Positions 1-6,476 of a stretch of DNA of 30,359 nt are shown in pieces. Under the pieces are notes generated by a model. That model had not been told where the DNA came from. It did no database searches and saw only the letters and a list, made by a program, of their open reading frames with translations. Position numbers and translations under genes: made by a program. This stretch comes from CAYNND01 sp964528735 (GTDB lineage Bacteria; Patescibacteriota; Minisyncoccia; Phycocordibacterales; UBA2100): assembly GCA_964528735.1 (NCBI GenBank), contig CAZGUV010000011.1, positions 1 through 30,359 of the forward strand. The letters run 5' to 3'. The stretch's first letter is position 1. The number at the start of each line of letters is the position of its first letter.

Positions 1-537
1 AATGAAGAGAGTATCGTATATAATCTTATAAAAGAATTCAAAATAATAATTAAAGAAAGTATTCAGAAGAGGAAATTCTGTAAGGATGTTATAAGCAAAA
101 TCCACTTTTCAAGTAAAGATAGCAAAACTCCACAAAAGTTTGTTGAGTACTTGCTATATAAATATCACAAATATGGTTCAACAATTTCGCATGTCAAACC
201 ACCTCTTGGCACAACAATTGAGCATATTTTCCCACAAGGAGAAGGAGCATGGGGGCGAAATTGGAGCAGCACCTCATTGCCCGCACAAAAGTTTCTTCTC
301 CAAGAGGGGGGAAGACTTAGTATCGGTAATTTAACTCTTACTTGCGATGACAGGGGTAGTGACAAGGGTTTTGAATATAAATTTAAGCAAATGTATGGGA
401 ATGATGACGATTTTCCTAAAAATAAACAACTCGACACTTACTCTGATTTTGTTAGCACTCAGCCTCACCATGCGGTAAAGCAGCGTGGCAAAGATATTTG
501 TGATAATTTGTACGATGCTTTAGTAAAATTTAGCTAA
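1..537 (+). CDS. DUF1524-type HNH nuclease domain protein, C-terminal part (runs off left edge)
   Basis: The frame is open from base 1 to the TAA at 535-537, so this is the last 178 codons of a larger gene whose start lies outside the window. The stretch TIEHIFPQ followed about 35 residues later by IGNLTL matches the DUF1524 HNH pattern (EHxxPQ, then GNLTL), as found at the C-terminus of GmrSD/DUF262-type restriction proteins. The EH histidine would be the metal/catalytic histidine and the Asn of GNLTL the second conserved residue. The N-terminal DUF262 NTPase part is not visible. It lies 4 nt upstream of a PD-(D/E)XK nuclease and a DNA methyltransferase, so it is probably part of the same defence locus. 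The DNA is clearly richer in A/T than the rest of the window, suggesting acquisition by transfer. Family call moderate; role inferred. Confidence 0.65.
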   Translation, partial: NEESIVYNLIKEFKIIIKESIQKRKFCKDVISKIHFSSKDSKTPQKFVEYLLYKYHKYGSTISHVKPPLGTTIEHIFPQGEGAWGRNWSSTSLPAQKFLLQEGGRLSIGNLTLTCDDRGSDKGFEYKFKQMYGNDDDFPKNKQLDTYSDFVSTQPHHAVKQRGKDICDNLYDALVKFS

Positions 538-541
538 ATTT

Positions 542-1087
542 ATGAAAAAAAACGGAATTGGAGGTGCAAACACCCAGACAGGCATAGCCTTCGAAGGAAA
601 AACTGACATACTTACATATCTTGAGAATAATGTAAAAGGCTTTTCGGTTGCGAGGTCAAAGATTGGTCATGAGATACTCTTTCAAGAAAAATTAGTTGCT
701 CATTCATTCAAAAAACATGAATTTTACAAGTTTCTCGAATCAATGAATATTGATTGGCAGAAAATTGTTTCAAAAAAATTGTTACCTGACGATGCTATAT
801 TTGTGATTAAGGAAAATACGCTTTTCATCATTGAAGTTAAGTTTCAAGAGGTTGAAGGATCGGTTGATGAAAAGTTGCAAACTTGCGATTTTAAAAGAAA
901 GCAATATTTAAAGTTACTCGCCCCGCTCAATATTGAGGTTGAATATATATATGTGCTAAGTGATTGGTTTAAAAATCCTAAGTATAAAGATGTTCTTGAC
1001 TATATACATTCGGTAGGTTGTCATTACTATTTTGAGTATTTGCCGTTGCACAAAATTGGCTTGCCGGTTCCAGATCGTAACGTATAG
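542..1087 (+). CDS. PD-(D/E)XK restriction endonuclease-like protein
   Basis: A 181-residue protein. Residues 82-84 (PDD) followed by EVK at 98-100, with a hydrophobic strand between them (FVIKENTLFIIEVK), form the PD-X(n)-(D/E)XK active site of many type II restriction enzymes. GIAFEG near residue 15 resembles the conserved N-terminal helix Glu of that fold. It starts 4 nt after the HNH gene and ends 3 nt before a DNA methyltransferase, the usual layout of a type II restriction-modification pair. No Shine-Dalgarno site is visible, so translation is probably coupled. Base composition is A/T-rich like its neighbour. The recognition sequence cannot be read from the protein. It could instead be a Holliday-junction or repair nuclease of the same fold, but the neighbours favour restriction. 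Confidence 0.7.
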   Translation: MKKNGIGGANTQTGIAFEGKTDILTYLENNVKGFSVARSKIGHEILFQEKLVAHSFKKHEFYKFLESMNIDWQKIVSKKLLPDDAIFVIKENTLFIIEVKFQEVEGSVDEKLQTCDFKRKQYLKLLAPLNIEVEYIYVLSDWFKNPKYKDVLDYIHSVGCHYYFEYLPLHKIGLPVPDRNV

Positions 1088-1090
1088 TAG

Positions 1091-1828
1091 ATGAAAGAAG
1101 GGCCTAATCAGTTTGAGCTTGAATGTACAACAGTCTGGGCATTTCCAAGACGTGGCAATTGGGCAACTCATACTTCGGACTGGAGAGGCAACTGGGCGCC
1201 TGAAGTGGCGCGAAATCTTATACTCAGATACTCAAAAGAAGGTGATACGCTCCTCGACTCTATGATTGGCGGTGGAACTACTGCAATAGAAGCAAAATTG
1301 CTCAATAGAAATATCATATGCTCAGATATAAACAAGAAAGCAGTAGAGCGTACGAAAAAGTGTCTTGATTTCAAGGTAGATAACAAGTCGTGGCAAAAAG
1401 TGAATGTGTGGGACTCGCGCAAGCTATCAAAAATAGATGATGAGTCGATAGATTTAGTCCTTACACACCCACCGTATGCTGACATAATTAAGTATAGTGA
1501 GGGGGAACTCACTGATGATCTTTCAAACATTCATGACATCGATGCGTTTTGCGATCAGATGGAAACTGTCGCGACTGAGTTTTTCAGAGTTCTGAAGAAG
1601 GGGAAATACTGCGCGATACTTATGGGAGATACAAGGCGTAAAGGAATGTATCAGCCACTAGCTTACAAGGTGATGGACAGGTTTTTGAAAGCAGGCTTTC
1701 TTTTGAAAGAAGATATAATTAAAAGACAGTTCAATTGTAAAGCTACAGGTTTTTGGGTTACCAAGTCTCAGCAGGCAAACTTCTTGCTCATCATGCACGA
1801 GCACTTGTTTATCTTTAAGAAATTGTAA
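1091..1828 (+). CDS. DNA methyltransferase (N4-cytosine/N6-adenine class)
   Basis: A 245-residue SAM-dependent DNA methylase. Motif I is DSMIGGGTT at residues 56-64 (the DPFxGxGTT-like SAM loop), SDIN at 78-81 is the acidic loop after strand 2, and motif IV is THPPY at 125-129, the catalytic (D/N/S/H)PPY of amino-methyltransferases. The C-terminus (ANFLLIMHEHLFIFKK) resembles the EHxLxFxK ending of this class. Motif I comes before motif IV, a gamma-like order. The HPPY variant with ADIIKYS after it is a recognisable subfamily. The gene follows the PD-(D/E)XK nuclease after two consecutive TAG codons and probably protects host DNA at its site. Base modified and target sequence are not determinable here. 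Confidence 0.85.
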   Translation: MKEGPNQFELECTTVWAFPRRGNWATHTSDWRGNWAPEVARNLILRYSKEGDTLLDSMIGGGTTAIEAKLLNRNIICSDINKKAVERTKKCLDFKVDNKSWQKVNVWDSRKLSKIDDESIDLVLTHPPYADIIKYSEGELTDDLSNIHDIDAFCDQMETVATEFFRVLKKGKYCAILMGDTRRKGMYQPLAYKVMDRFLKAGFLLKEDIIKRQFNCKATGFWVTKSQQANFLLIMHEHLFIFKKL

Positions 1829-1834
1829 TCAAAG

Positions 1835-2104
1835 ATGTCTACTAAGAGACAAATATCCGATTTCTCCATCTACATCCTCGAATGTGCGGATGGGACGTAC
1901 TACACTGGTATTGCGACTGATGTGGAGGCGCGTTTTGCGCAGCACAAGGCAGGGAAAGGGGCGCGGTATACACGGGCAAGGGGTGTTAAGAAAATACTCT
2001 ATGCCGAAAGCGGACTAACGCGCTCAGAGGCACTCAAGCGTGAAGCTGCAATAAAGCGACTCAGTCGAGCTGAGAAGCAAGTGTTAGTGCGGAGCAAGAA
2101 GTGA
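1835..2104 (+). CDS. GIY-YIG nuclease superfamily protein (YhbQ/URI type)
   Basis: An 89-residue single-domain protein. YILECADGTYYTGI gives the GIY and YIG elements (here YIL and YTG). RFAQHKAGKGARYTR supplies the basic helix, and Glu in ALKREAAIK is at the place of the catalytic acidic residue. Small stand-alone GIY-YIG proteins of this type are widespread, and their cellular role (structure-specific DNA cleavage or repair) is poorly defined. The start lies 6 nt after the methyltransferase stop and the A/T bias ends about here, so it probably marks the right border of the acquired block. A weak TGTAAT sits 5 nt before the ATG and could be its own -10. Confidence 0.85.
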   Translation: MSTKRQISDFSIYILECADGTYYTGIATDVEARFAQHKAGKGARYTRARGVKKILYAESGLTRSEALKREAAIKRLSRAEKQVLVRSKK

Positions 2105-2114
2105 GGCACTTTTT

Positions 2115-2123
2115 TGGTATACT
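2115..2123 (+). promoter_or_regulatory. Extended -10 promoter, leaderless start
   Basis: TGG precedes TATACT at 2118-2123, with exactly 6 nt to the ATG at 2130. A transcript starting 6-7 nt after the hexamer would begin at the start codon. Confidence 0.75.
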
Positions 2124-2129
2124 AATACC

Positions 2130-3401
2130 ATGAGTGAGACATTTGATTCGGCTAAGGATTTCGCGGTAGATATCGCAACGGCGCCATTTCGAGTGTTTAA
2201 GGATTTCAAGGCTGATGTGCTTTCTGAGCTCGGGAAGATGTTTGTAAAAGAGCCGACACCCGAGGAGCGCGCACTGATAGATTTTGCAGCTGATTTGATA
2301 CGAGACACCCTCCAGGAGCTCGGTGCGCTCACTGACGAACGAGTACATGAGCGCGCGGAGAAGATGGGCCCTGACATGGTGAAGGTCTCGAAAATAAAAA
2401 ATCTCGGCTCGGGTGCTGCAGGGCATCACGACAAATCAGCTGAGCTCGTGCGTCTTGCCGAGACTGACGATATGCACGCAAAGCTCGCCGTCATCATCCA
2501 CGAATTTGTCCACCACCTGTTCATCCAGATACGAAAGGGGAGGCAATGGATGGGAGTCGATGAGGGCGTAGTCGAAGGATTCACCCAATACATCTTAAAA
2601 AAGAATTCACTCAAGATTTTTGAGGCATACCCAAACGATGTGCCTATCGGTCCGCCTGAAATTCCACTGGAGCAGCGACTCAAAACTTTTTGGCAATTGC
2701 GCACGAGCTACCTTGAGCAAGTTGATACGATGGAGCATGTCATGAAACTCGTCGCGCAACGAGAAGGAAAGGAGTACTCTGAAATACAAGCAGATTTCTA
2801 TCGGACCTTTCTCGGGGTACTGCCGTTTCGTGATATGGCAAAACGTGTCGAGCACGCATGCGGTGATGGAGCCCTCAGACTCCTGCGCTCGATGGCCACG
2901 ACACATCAAGAGCTTGGTATTTCAAGAAATGCCGCTCTCCGCTCGGTGCCGCGCGCGCTCATAACTCCGACATGGAATGATCCGGTGCTTGTTCCTGACA
3001 AGGATACAGCGATGCTTCAGACATACGATAGATATGAAGAAAGTGCGCTCCCCAACACGGGCGTCCCGCTTGTGGAGCAGTATAAATTCATGCGACGCCG
3101 GTTCATCATCGATGCAGAGCGCATCATGAAAGAAGGCCCGCCCTATAACGAAGCAGACCAGGAGCAACTCGCGCGTACACTCAGAAATGTACGCAAGTGG
3201 CGTGAGATGCACCTCAAGGATGCCGAAGATTTTCTCGATGATCCTCATAAGTTGACGGCAGATTTTCGTGCCGAACGAAAGGCATTCAAAAAGCAGTACG
3301 ACAAGCATACGCGCGCACTTGTCTCGCAGATTCGCGCCACATTGCGCGATAGCTCACGGCTGACGCGAGAAGGTCATGGCGATGAAACAGTTGCAGAATG
3401 A
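2130..3401 (+). CDS. Putative gluzincin-type zinc metallopeptidase, unknown family
   Basis: A 423-residue soluble protein without a signal peptide. HEFVH at residues 124-128 is a zinc-binding HExxH, and DEGVVEG at 144-150 could supply the third (Glu) ligand, giving the HExxH-(~20)-E layout of gluzincins. It is not a family I can name. The C-terminal 120 residues are highly charged (Arg/Lys/Glu rich, RNVRKWREMHLKDAEDFLDD region) and probably helical. Predicted to be leaderless: no Shine-Dalgarno site but an extended -10 at fixed distance. The downstream MgtC-like gene has its own promoter. Peptidase activity is inferred from the motif only; the substrate is unknown. Confidence 0.6.
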   Translation: MSETFDSAKDFAVDIATAPFRVFKDFKADVLSELGKMFVKEPTPEERALIDFAADLIRDTLQELGALTDERVHERAEKMGPDMVKVSKIKNLGSGAAGHHDKSAELVRLAETDDMHAKLAVIIHEFVHHLFIQIRKGRQWMGVDEGVVEGFTQYILKKNSLKIFEAYPNDVPIGPPEIPLEQRLKTFWQLRTSYLEQVDTMEHVMKLVAQREGKEYSEIQADFYRTFLGVLPFRDMAKRVEHACGDGALRLLRSMATTHQELGISRNAALRSVPRALITPTWNDPVLVPDKDTAMLQTYDRYEESALPNTGVPLVEQYKFMRRRFIIDAERIMKEGPPYNEADQEQLARTLRNVRKWREMHLKDAEDFLDDPHKLTADFRAERKAFKKQYDKHTRALVSQIRATLRDSSRLTREGHGDETVAE

Positions 3402-3413
3402 GCCAGTTTTGAA

Positions 3414-3419
3414 TAGAGT
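3414..3419 (+). promoter_or_regulatory. -10 promoter, leaderless start
   Basis: TAGAGT lies exactly 6 nt before the ATG at 3426, in the short gap after the peptidase gene. Confidence 0.55.
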
Positions 3420-3425
3420 ATCGGC

Positions 3426-3908
3426 ATGTTTGAAACTTTCATCACTGAGCGCGAGATTGATTTTATTATAAACATCGTACTCGCAGCGATTTTGGGATTT
3501 GGGATTGGTGCTGAGCGCGAGTCGCGCAAGAAAGATGCAGGCATCAGTACGCATACATTTGTCATAGTCGGAGCGATGCTCTTCACCTTTCTTTCTGCTG
3601 TTGTCGACCCTGCATCAAAGTCACGCATCGCCGCGCAGATTGTTTCGGGTATTGGATTTCTCGGCGCGGGTATCATCCTCAAGGATGGTGCAACGGTGAA
3701 AAATCTCACGACTGCTGCGAGTATCTGGTTTGCAGGAGCTATCGGTATGGCGATTGGGTTTGGCTTTCATGTCATTGCAATCATCGCGGCAATCACGTCA
3801 ATCCTGCTCCCGCGTATCCCACACATTCATCCCTATCAAAAAAGGGAAATCGACCCAGCACGAGTCGATAGAAGTGATCTGCCAGCTGCAGCAGCAACTG
3901 ATGACTAA
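3426..3908 (+). CDS. MgtC/SapB family membrane protein
   Basis: A 160-residue membrane protein with about four transmembrane segments. Family landmarks are GFGIGAERE early, HTFVIVGAMLFTFLS, DPASKSRIAAQIVSGIGFLGAG and the LTTAASIWFAGAIGMAIGFG block, in the order typical of MgtC/SapB. This is the conserved N-terminal membrane domain. The ACT-like C-terminal domain of Salmonella MgtC is absent, replaced by a short charged tail. Homologues are linked to magnesium limitation and, in Salmonella, to F1Fo-ATP synthase control; whether this one does either cannot be read from sequence. Single gene with its own -10. Confidence 0.88.
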   Translation: MFETFITEREIDFIINIVLAAILGFGIGAERESRKKDAGISTHTFVIVGAMLFTFLSAVVDPASKSRIAAQIVSGIGFLGAGIILKDGATVKNLTTAASIWFAGAIGMAIGFGFHVIAIIAAITSILLPRIPHIHPYQKREIDPARVDRSDLPAAAATDD

Positions 3909-3925
3909 AGGGGTATCGAGAGCTG

Positions 3926-3934
3926 TGGTACACT
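3926..3934 (+). promoter_or_regulatory. Extended -10 promoter, leaderless start
   Basis: TGG then TACACT at 3929-3934, exactly 6 nt before the ATG at 3941. Confidence 0.7.
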
Positions 3935-3940
3935 ATCACT

Positions 3941-4186
3941 ATGAAGAAGGCACACAATCAGCGAGGTTCAATACTTATAAAATTATTGGTACTTGGTGTT
4001 ATTGCAGGAGGTATGGCTGTCGTGAAAGATGACCAAGGAGTGAGTTATCTTGAGAAAACATACAAAGCAGTGAAGTACTATACGGTAGACAGAAATGAGG
4101 ATGCGATCAATCAGGCAAAAGACGTACAAGGTGTGATGCAGAAACAGCAGGACGCAATACAAGCGGAGCTTGACGCAACCCCGTAG
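3941..4186 (+). CDS. Small single-span membrane protein, unknown function
   Basis: An 81-residue protein with a basic N-terminus (MKKAHNQRGS), one hydrophobic segment (ILIKLLVLGVIAGGMAVV, residues 11-28) and a charged, Gln-rich, probably helical tail that would face outside. No family recognised. It has a dedicated -10 and its own start spacing like other first genes here, which supports it being real. Function unknown. Confidence 0.6.
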   Translation: MKKAHNQRGSILIKLLVLGVIAGGMAVVKDDQGVSYLEKTYKAVKYYTVDRNEDAINQAKDVQGVMQKQQDAIQAELDATP

Positions 4187-4206
4187 TATCAAGCGCGGAT
4201 ATTGAC

Positions 4207-4230
4207 AAAAGCATAGAAATATTGCTTTTT
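4207..4230 (+). terminator. Weak intrinsic terminator candidate
   Basis: AAAAGCA and TGCTTTT can form a 7-bp stem with a 9-nt loop, followed by one more T. The stem is A/T-rich and the tail short, so termination is uncertain. The rest of the 95-nt gap up to 4281 shows no clear promoter. Confidence 0.3.
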
Positions 4231-4281
4231 AGGTGATTCTCGTGTAGTGTACGCGGACTTAGTTACTCAATTAATTTGTAT

Positions 4282-4893
4282 ATGAACGATTTCAAAAAGT
4301 TCGGAGGATTCCGAGACAAGCGAGGCGGTGGACGCTTCGACAGACCAGGCGAGGGCCGTGGTGGATTTGGTGGCGGTAGACCATCTTTTGGCGGTGGAAG
4401 ACCATCATTTGGTGGCGGTAAGCCATTTGGTGGCAGACAATCATTTGGCGGACGTGGCGGTGGACGAGATTTCCGCGGTGGACGCGATGAGGAGCGTGAG
4501 ATGTTTACAGCAACATGTGCAGACTGTGGTAAGCCATGTCAGGTACCATTCCGCCCAACAGGCGAGAAGCCAGTCTTTTGTAATGATTGCTTTGCAAGCA
4601 AGAAGGGTGCAGAGATGGGAGGCAGTGAGCGACGCTTCGAGCGGCGAGATGATCGTCGCGAAGAGCGAGCACCACGCCCTGAAGCGCGTGACACTCGTAT
4701 CGACGACCTCGCGACGCAAGTCCGTGAGCTCCATGCAAAACTTGATGCACTCATCATGGTTATGGATGTGAAGCAAGAAGAGTCAAAGCGAAATCCAGTG
4801 ACTATCGAAGCTATGCCAAAGAATGCAAAGACAAAAAAAGTTGAAGCAGCTATCGCAGAGCGAAAGGCAAAGAAAGTAACAAAGAAGAAGTAA
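4282..4893 (+). CDS. Gly-rich protein with CxxC-x17-CxxC zinc ribbon
   Basis: 203 residues from the ATG at 4282 (a TTG 6 nt upstream is in frame but less likely). Residues 1-70 are a low-complexity Gly/Arg/Phe segment with repeated FGGGRPS-like units and RGG/RGGR motifs. Next comes a zinc ribbon (CADC, 17 residues, then CNDC), the CxxC-x17-CxxC domain common in Patescibacteria. The C-terminal 100 residues are charged, with a probable coiled coil (IDDLATQVRELHAKLDALIMV) and a Lys-rich tail. RGG-like tails plus a zinc ribbon suggest nucleic-acid binding, but this is inference. A strong terminator follows 10 nt after the stop. Confidence 0.85.
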   Translation: MNDFKKFGGFRDKRGGGRFDRPGEGRGGFGGGRPSFGGGRPSFGGGKPFGGRQSFGGRGGGRDFRGGRDEEREMFTATCADCGKPCQVPFRPTGEKPVFCNDCFASKKGAEMGGSERRFERRDDRREERAPRPEARDTRIDDLATQVRELHAKLDALIMVMDVKQEESKRNPVTIEAMPKNAKTKKVEAAIAERKAKKVTKKK

Positions 4894-4902
4894 ATCTACT
4901 GA

Positions 4903-4941
4903 ATGCACCCATCGCCGTACGGCGATGGGTGCATTTTGTTT
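4903..4941 (+). terminator. Strong intrinsic terminator between zinc-ribbon gene and ABC-F gene
   Basis: A near-perfect inverted repeat at 4903-4934 (ATGCACCCATCGCC, loop, GGCGATGGGTGCAT) followed by TTTTGTTT. It ends only about 12 nt before the ABC-F start codon and leaves no room for a recognisable promoter, so ABC-F expression may depend on read-through (see findings). Confidence 0.85.
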
Positions 4942-4952
4942 GAACAAAAACC

Positions 4953-6425
4953 ATGAGCAAAGACGACACCATCATACGATTTGAAAATGTTTCCTTCGGT
5001 TACGGCGAGAAAAAGCCGATACTGACTGATGTGAGCTTTGCGATACGTCGTGGTGCGAAACTAACGCTCATGGGTCAAAACGGTGCGGGCAAAAGTACCA
5101 TTTTTGGTCTCCTCACTGGAGCGCATAGTCCAGACGAAGGCGAAGTACACATTACTCATGGTATGCGCATAGCGACCGCACGACAGGTCATACCGAGAAA
5201 TGAGCTCGATCTTACGGTGCGTGATTTTTTCCAAAAGTGTTTTGAAAATAAGCAGTACAACATCGATGTACTCATCGATGAAGCGCTCGAGGTCGTCAAT
5301 CTCAAGGGCCACGAAAAAGTACATGACAGAATCATCCGAAGCTTTTCAGGAGGACAGCAGGCGCGCATATTGCTCGCATCAGCGCTTATCCAAGCGCCCG
5401 ATATTTTGCTACTCGACGAGCCGACAAACAACCTTGACCACGCGGGCATTGAGCACCTCACTGATTTTTTGAAGAAATACCACAAGACGGTCATCGTCAT
5501 TTCACACGATGCGGCATTTCTCAACGCGTTCACGAAAGGTGTTTTGTATCTTGATGTGTACACGCGAAAGGTCGAACAGTATGTCGGTGACTATAACGAC
5601 GTGCTCTCTGACATAACCGCGCGTATCGAGCGCGAAAACATGAAGAATGCACAGCTCGAGAAGAAGATAGAAGAAAAACGTCTGCAAGCAAACGTCTTTG
5701 CACACAAAGGTGGCGGTATGCGTATGGTCGCCAAACGGATGCGCCAAATGGCTGATGACCTCGAAGAAGATGTGGTAGATGTTCGCAAGGAGGACAAAAC
5801 CATCAAGCATTTCACCATACCGGTCCAGCCAGAGATGTCAGGAGTTGTACTCACCCTTACCTCAGTCAGTCTTTTGAAGGCAGGGAAGCAGACGCACAAG
5901 AAAGTAAAAATTGAGCTCCGTAAAAATAGGCACCTGTTACTTAAAGGTCCGAACGGTATCGGTAAATCTACGTTTCTTGAGCACCTCGCAAAAGGCACCG
6001 CAGAAGGAGCGGTGCTCAATCCCAAAATACATGTTGGTTACTATCGTCAAGACTTTTCTACGCTCAACTTTAAACATACAGTCATGCAGGCACTTGAAGC
6101 CGCGGCAGAAAGCGGAAGTGCACGTGCGGACGAAGCGCGCATACGTACGGTGGCTGCGAGTTTCCTCATTACGGGAGACACGATGCATACACTCATCGAA
6201 TATCTTTCAGAAGGTCAGAAAGGGCTTGTTGCATTTGCGTGCCTCGTACTCCAGCGCCCGGGTCTGTTGATTCTTGATGAGCCGACAAACCACATAAACT
6301 TTCGTCATTTGCCTGTGATAGCACAGGCACTCCACGACTACGAAGGTGCGATGATACTCGTCTCCCACGTCCCTGAGTTTGTCTCACGCGTTCGTATCGA
6401 CGATGTCCTCGATTTGGGCGCATAG
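4953..6425 (+). CDS. ABC-F family ATPase (ribosome-associated type)
   Basis: 490 residues with two ABC ATPase domains and no membrane segments. Domain 1: Walker A GQNGAGKST at 41-49, signature FSGGQ, Walker B LLLDEPTNNLD. Domain 2: Walker A GPNGIGKST, Walker B LILDEPTNH. Between them is a basic, helical linker (EKKIEEKRLQANVFAHKGGG region), as in ABC-F proteins that bind the ribosomal E site. The second signature reads LSEGQ rather than LSGGQ. Family members either tune translation (EttA-like) or give antibiotic protection; the sequence alone does not decide. No Shine-Dalgarno site and no promoter lie between the upstream terminator and the ATG. Confidence 0.9.
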   Translation: MSKDDTIIRFENVSFGYGEKKPILTDVSFAIRRGAKLTLMGQNGAGKSTIFGLLTGAHSPDEGEVHITHGMRIATARQVIPRNELDLTVRDFFQKCFENKQYNIDVLIDEALEVVNLKGHEKVHDRIIRSFSGGQQARILLASALIQAPDILLLDEPTNNLDHAGIEHLTDFLKKYHKTVIVISHDAAFLNAFTKGVLYLDVYTRKVEQYVGDYNDVLSDITARIERENMKNAQLEKKIEEKRLQANVFAHKGGGMRMVAKRMRQMADDLEEDVVDVRKEDKTIKHFTIPVQPEMSGVVLTLTSVSLLKAGKQTHKKVKIELRKNRHLLLKGPNGIGKSTFLEHLAKGTAEGAVLNPKIHVGYYRQDFSTLNFKHTVMQALEAAAESGSARADEARIRTVAASFLITGDTMHTLIEYLSEGQKGLVAFACLVLQRPGLLILDEPTNHINFRHLPVIAQALHDYEGAMILVSHVPEFVSRVRIDDVLDLGA

Positions 6426-6461
6426 TCATGTGAGTAATATCTGATTGCCTTTCGCTCGAAC

Positions 6462-6470
6462 TGCTATACT
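6462..6470 (+). promoter_or_regulatory. Extended -10 promoter, leaderless start
   Basis: TGC then TATACT at 6465-6470, exactly 6 nt before the ATG at 6477. Confidence 0.8.
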
Positions 6471-6476
6471 GGGCAG

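Noticed and set aside
3941..4186. Type IV pilin-like protein
   Set aside because: No prepilin cleavage motif (G then F/M-T-L-x-E); only a generic transmembrane segment.
4350..4480. Tandem repeat or CRISPR array
   Set aside because: The periodicity comes from Gly-rich codons inside an open reading frame; unit lengths vary and there are no spacers.
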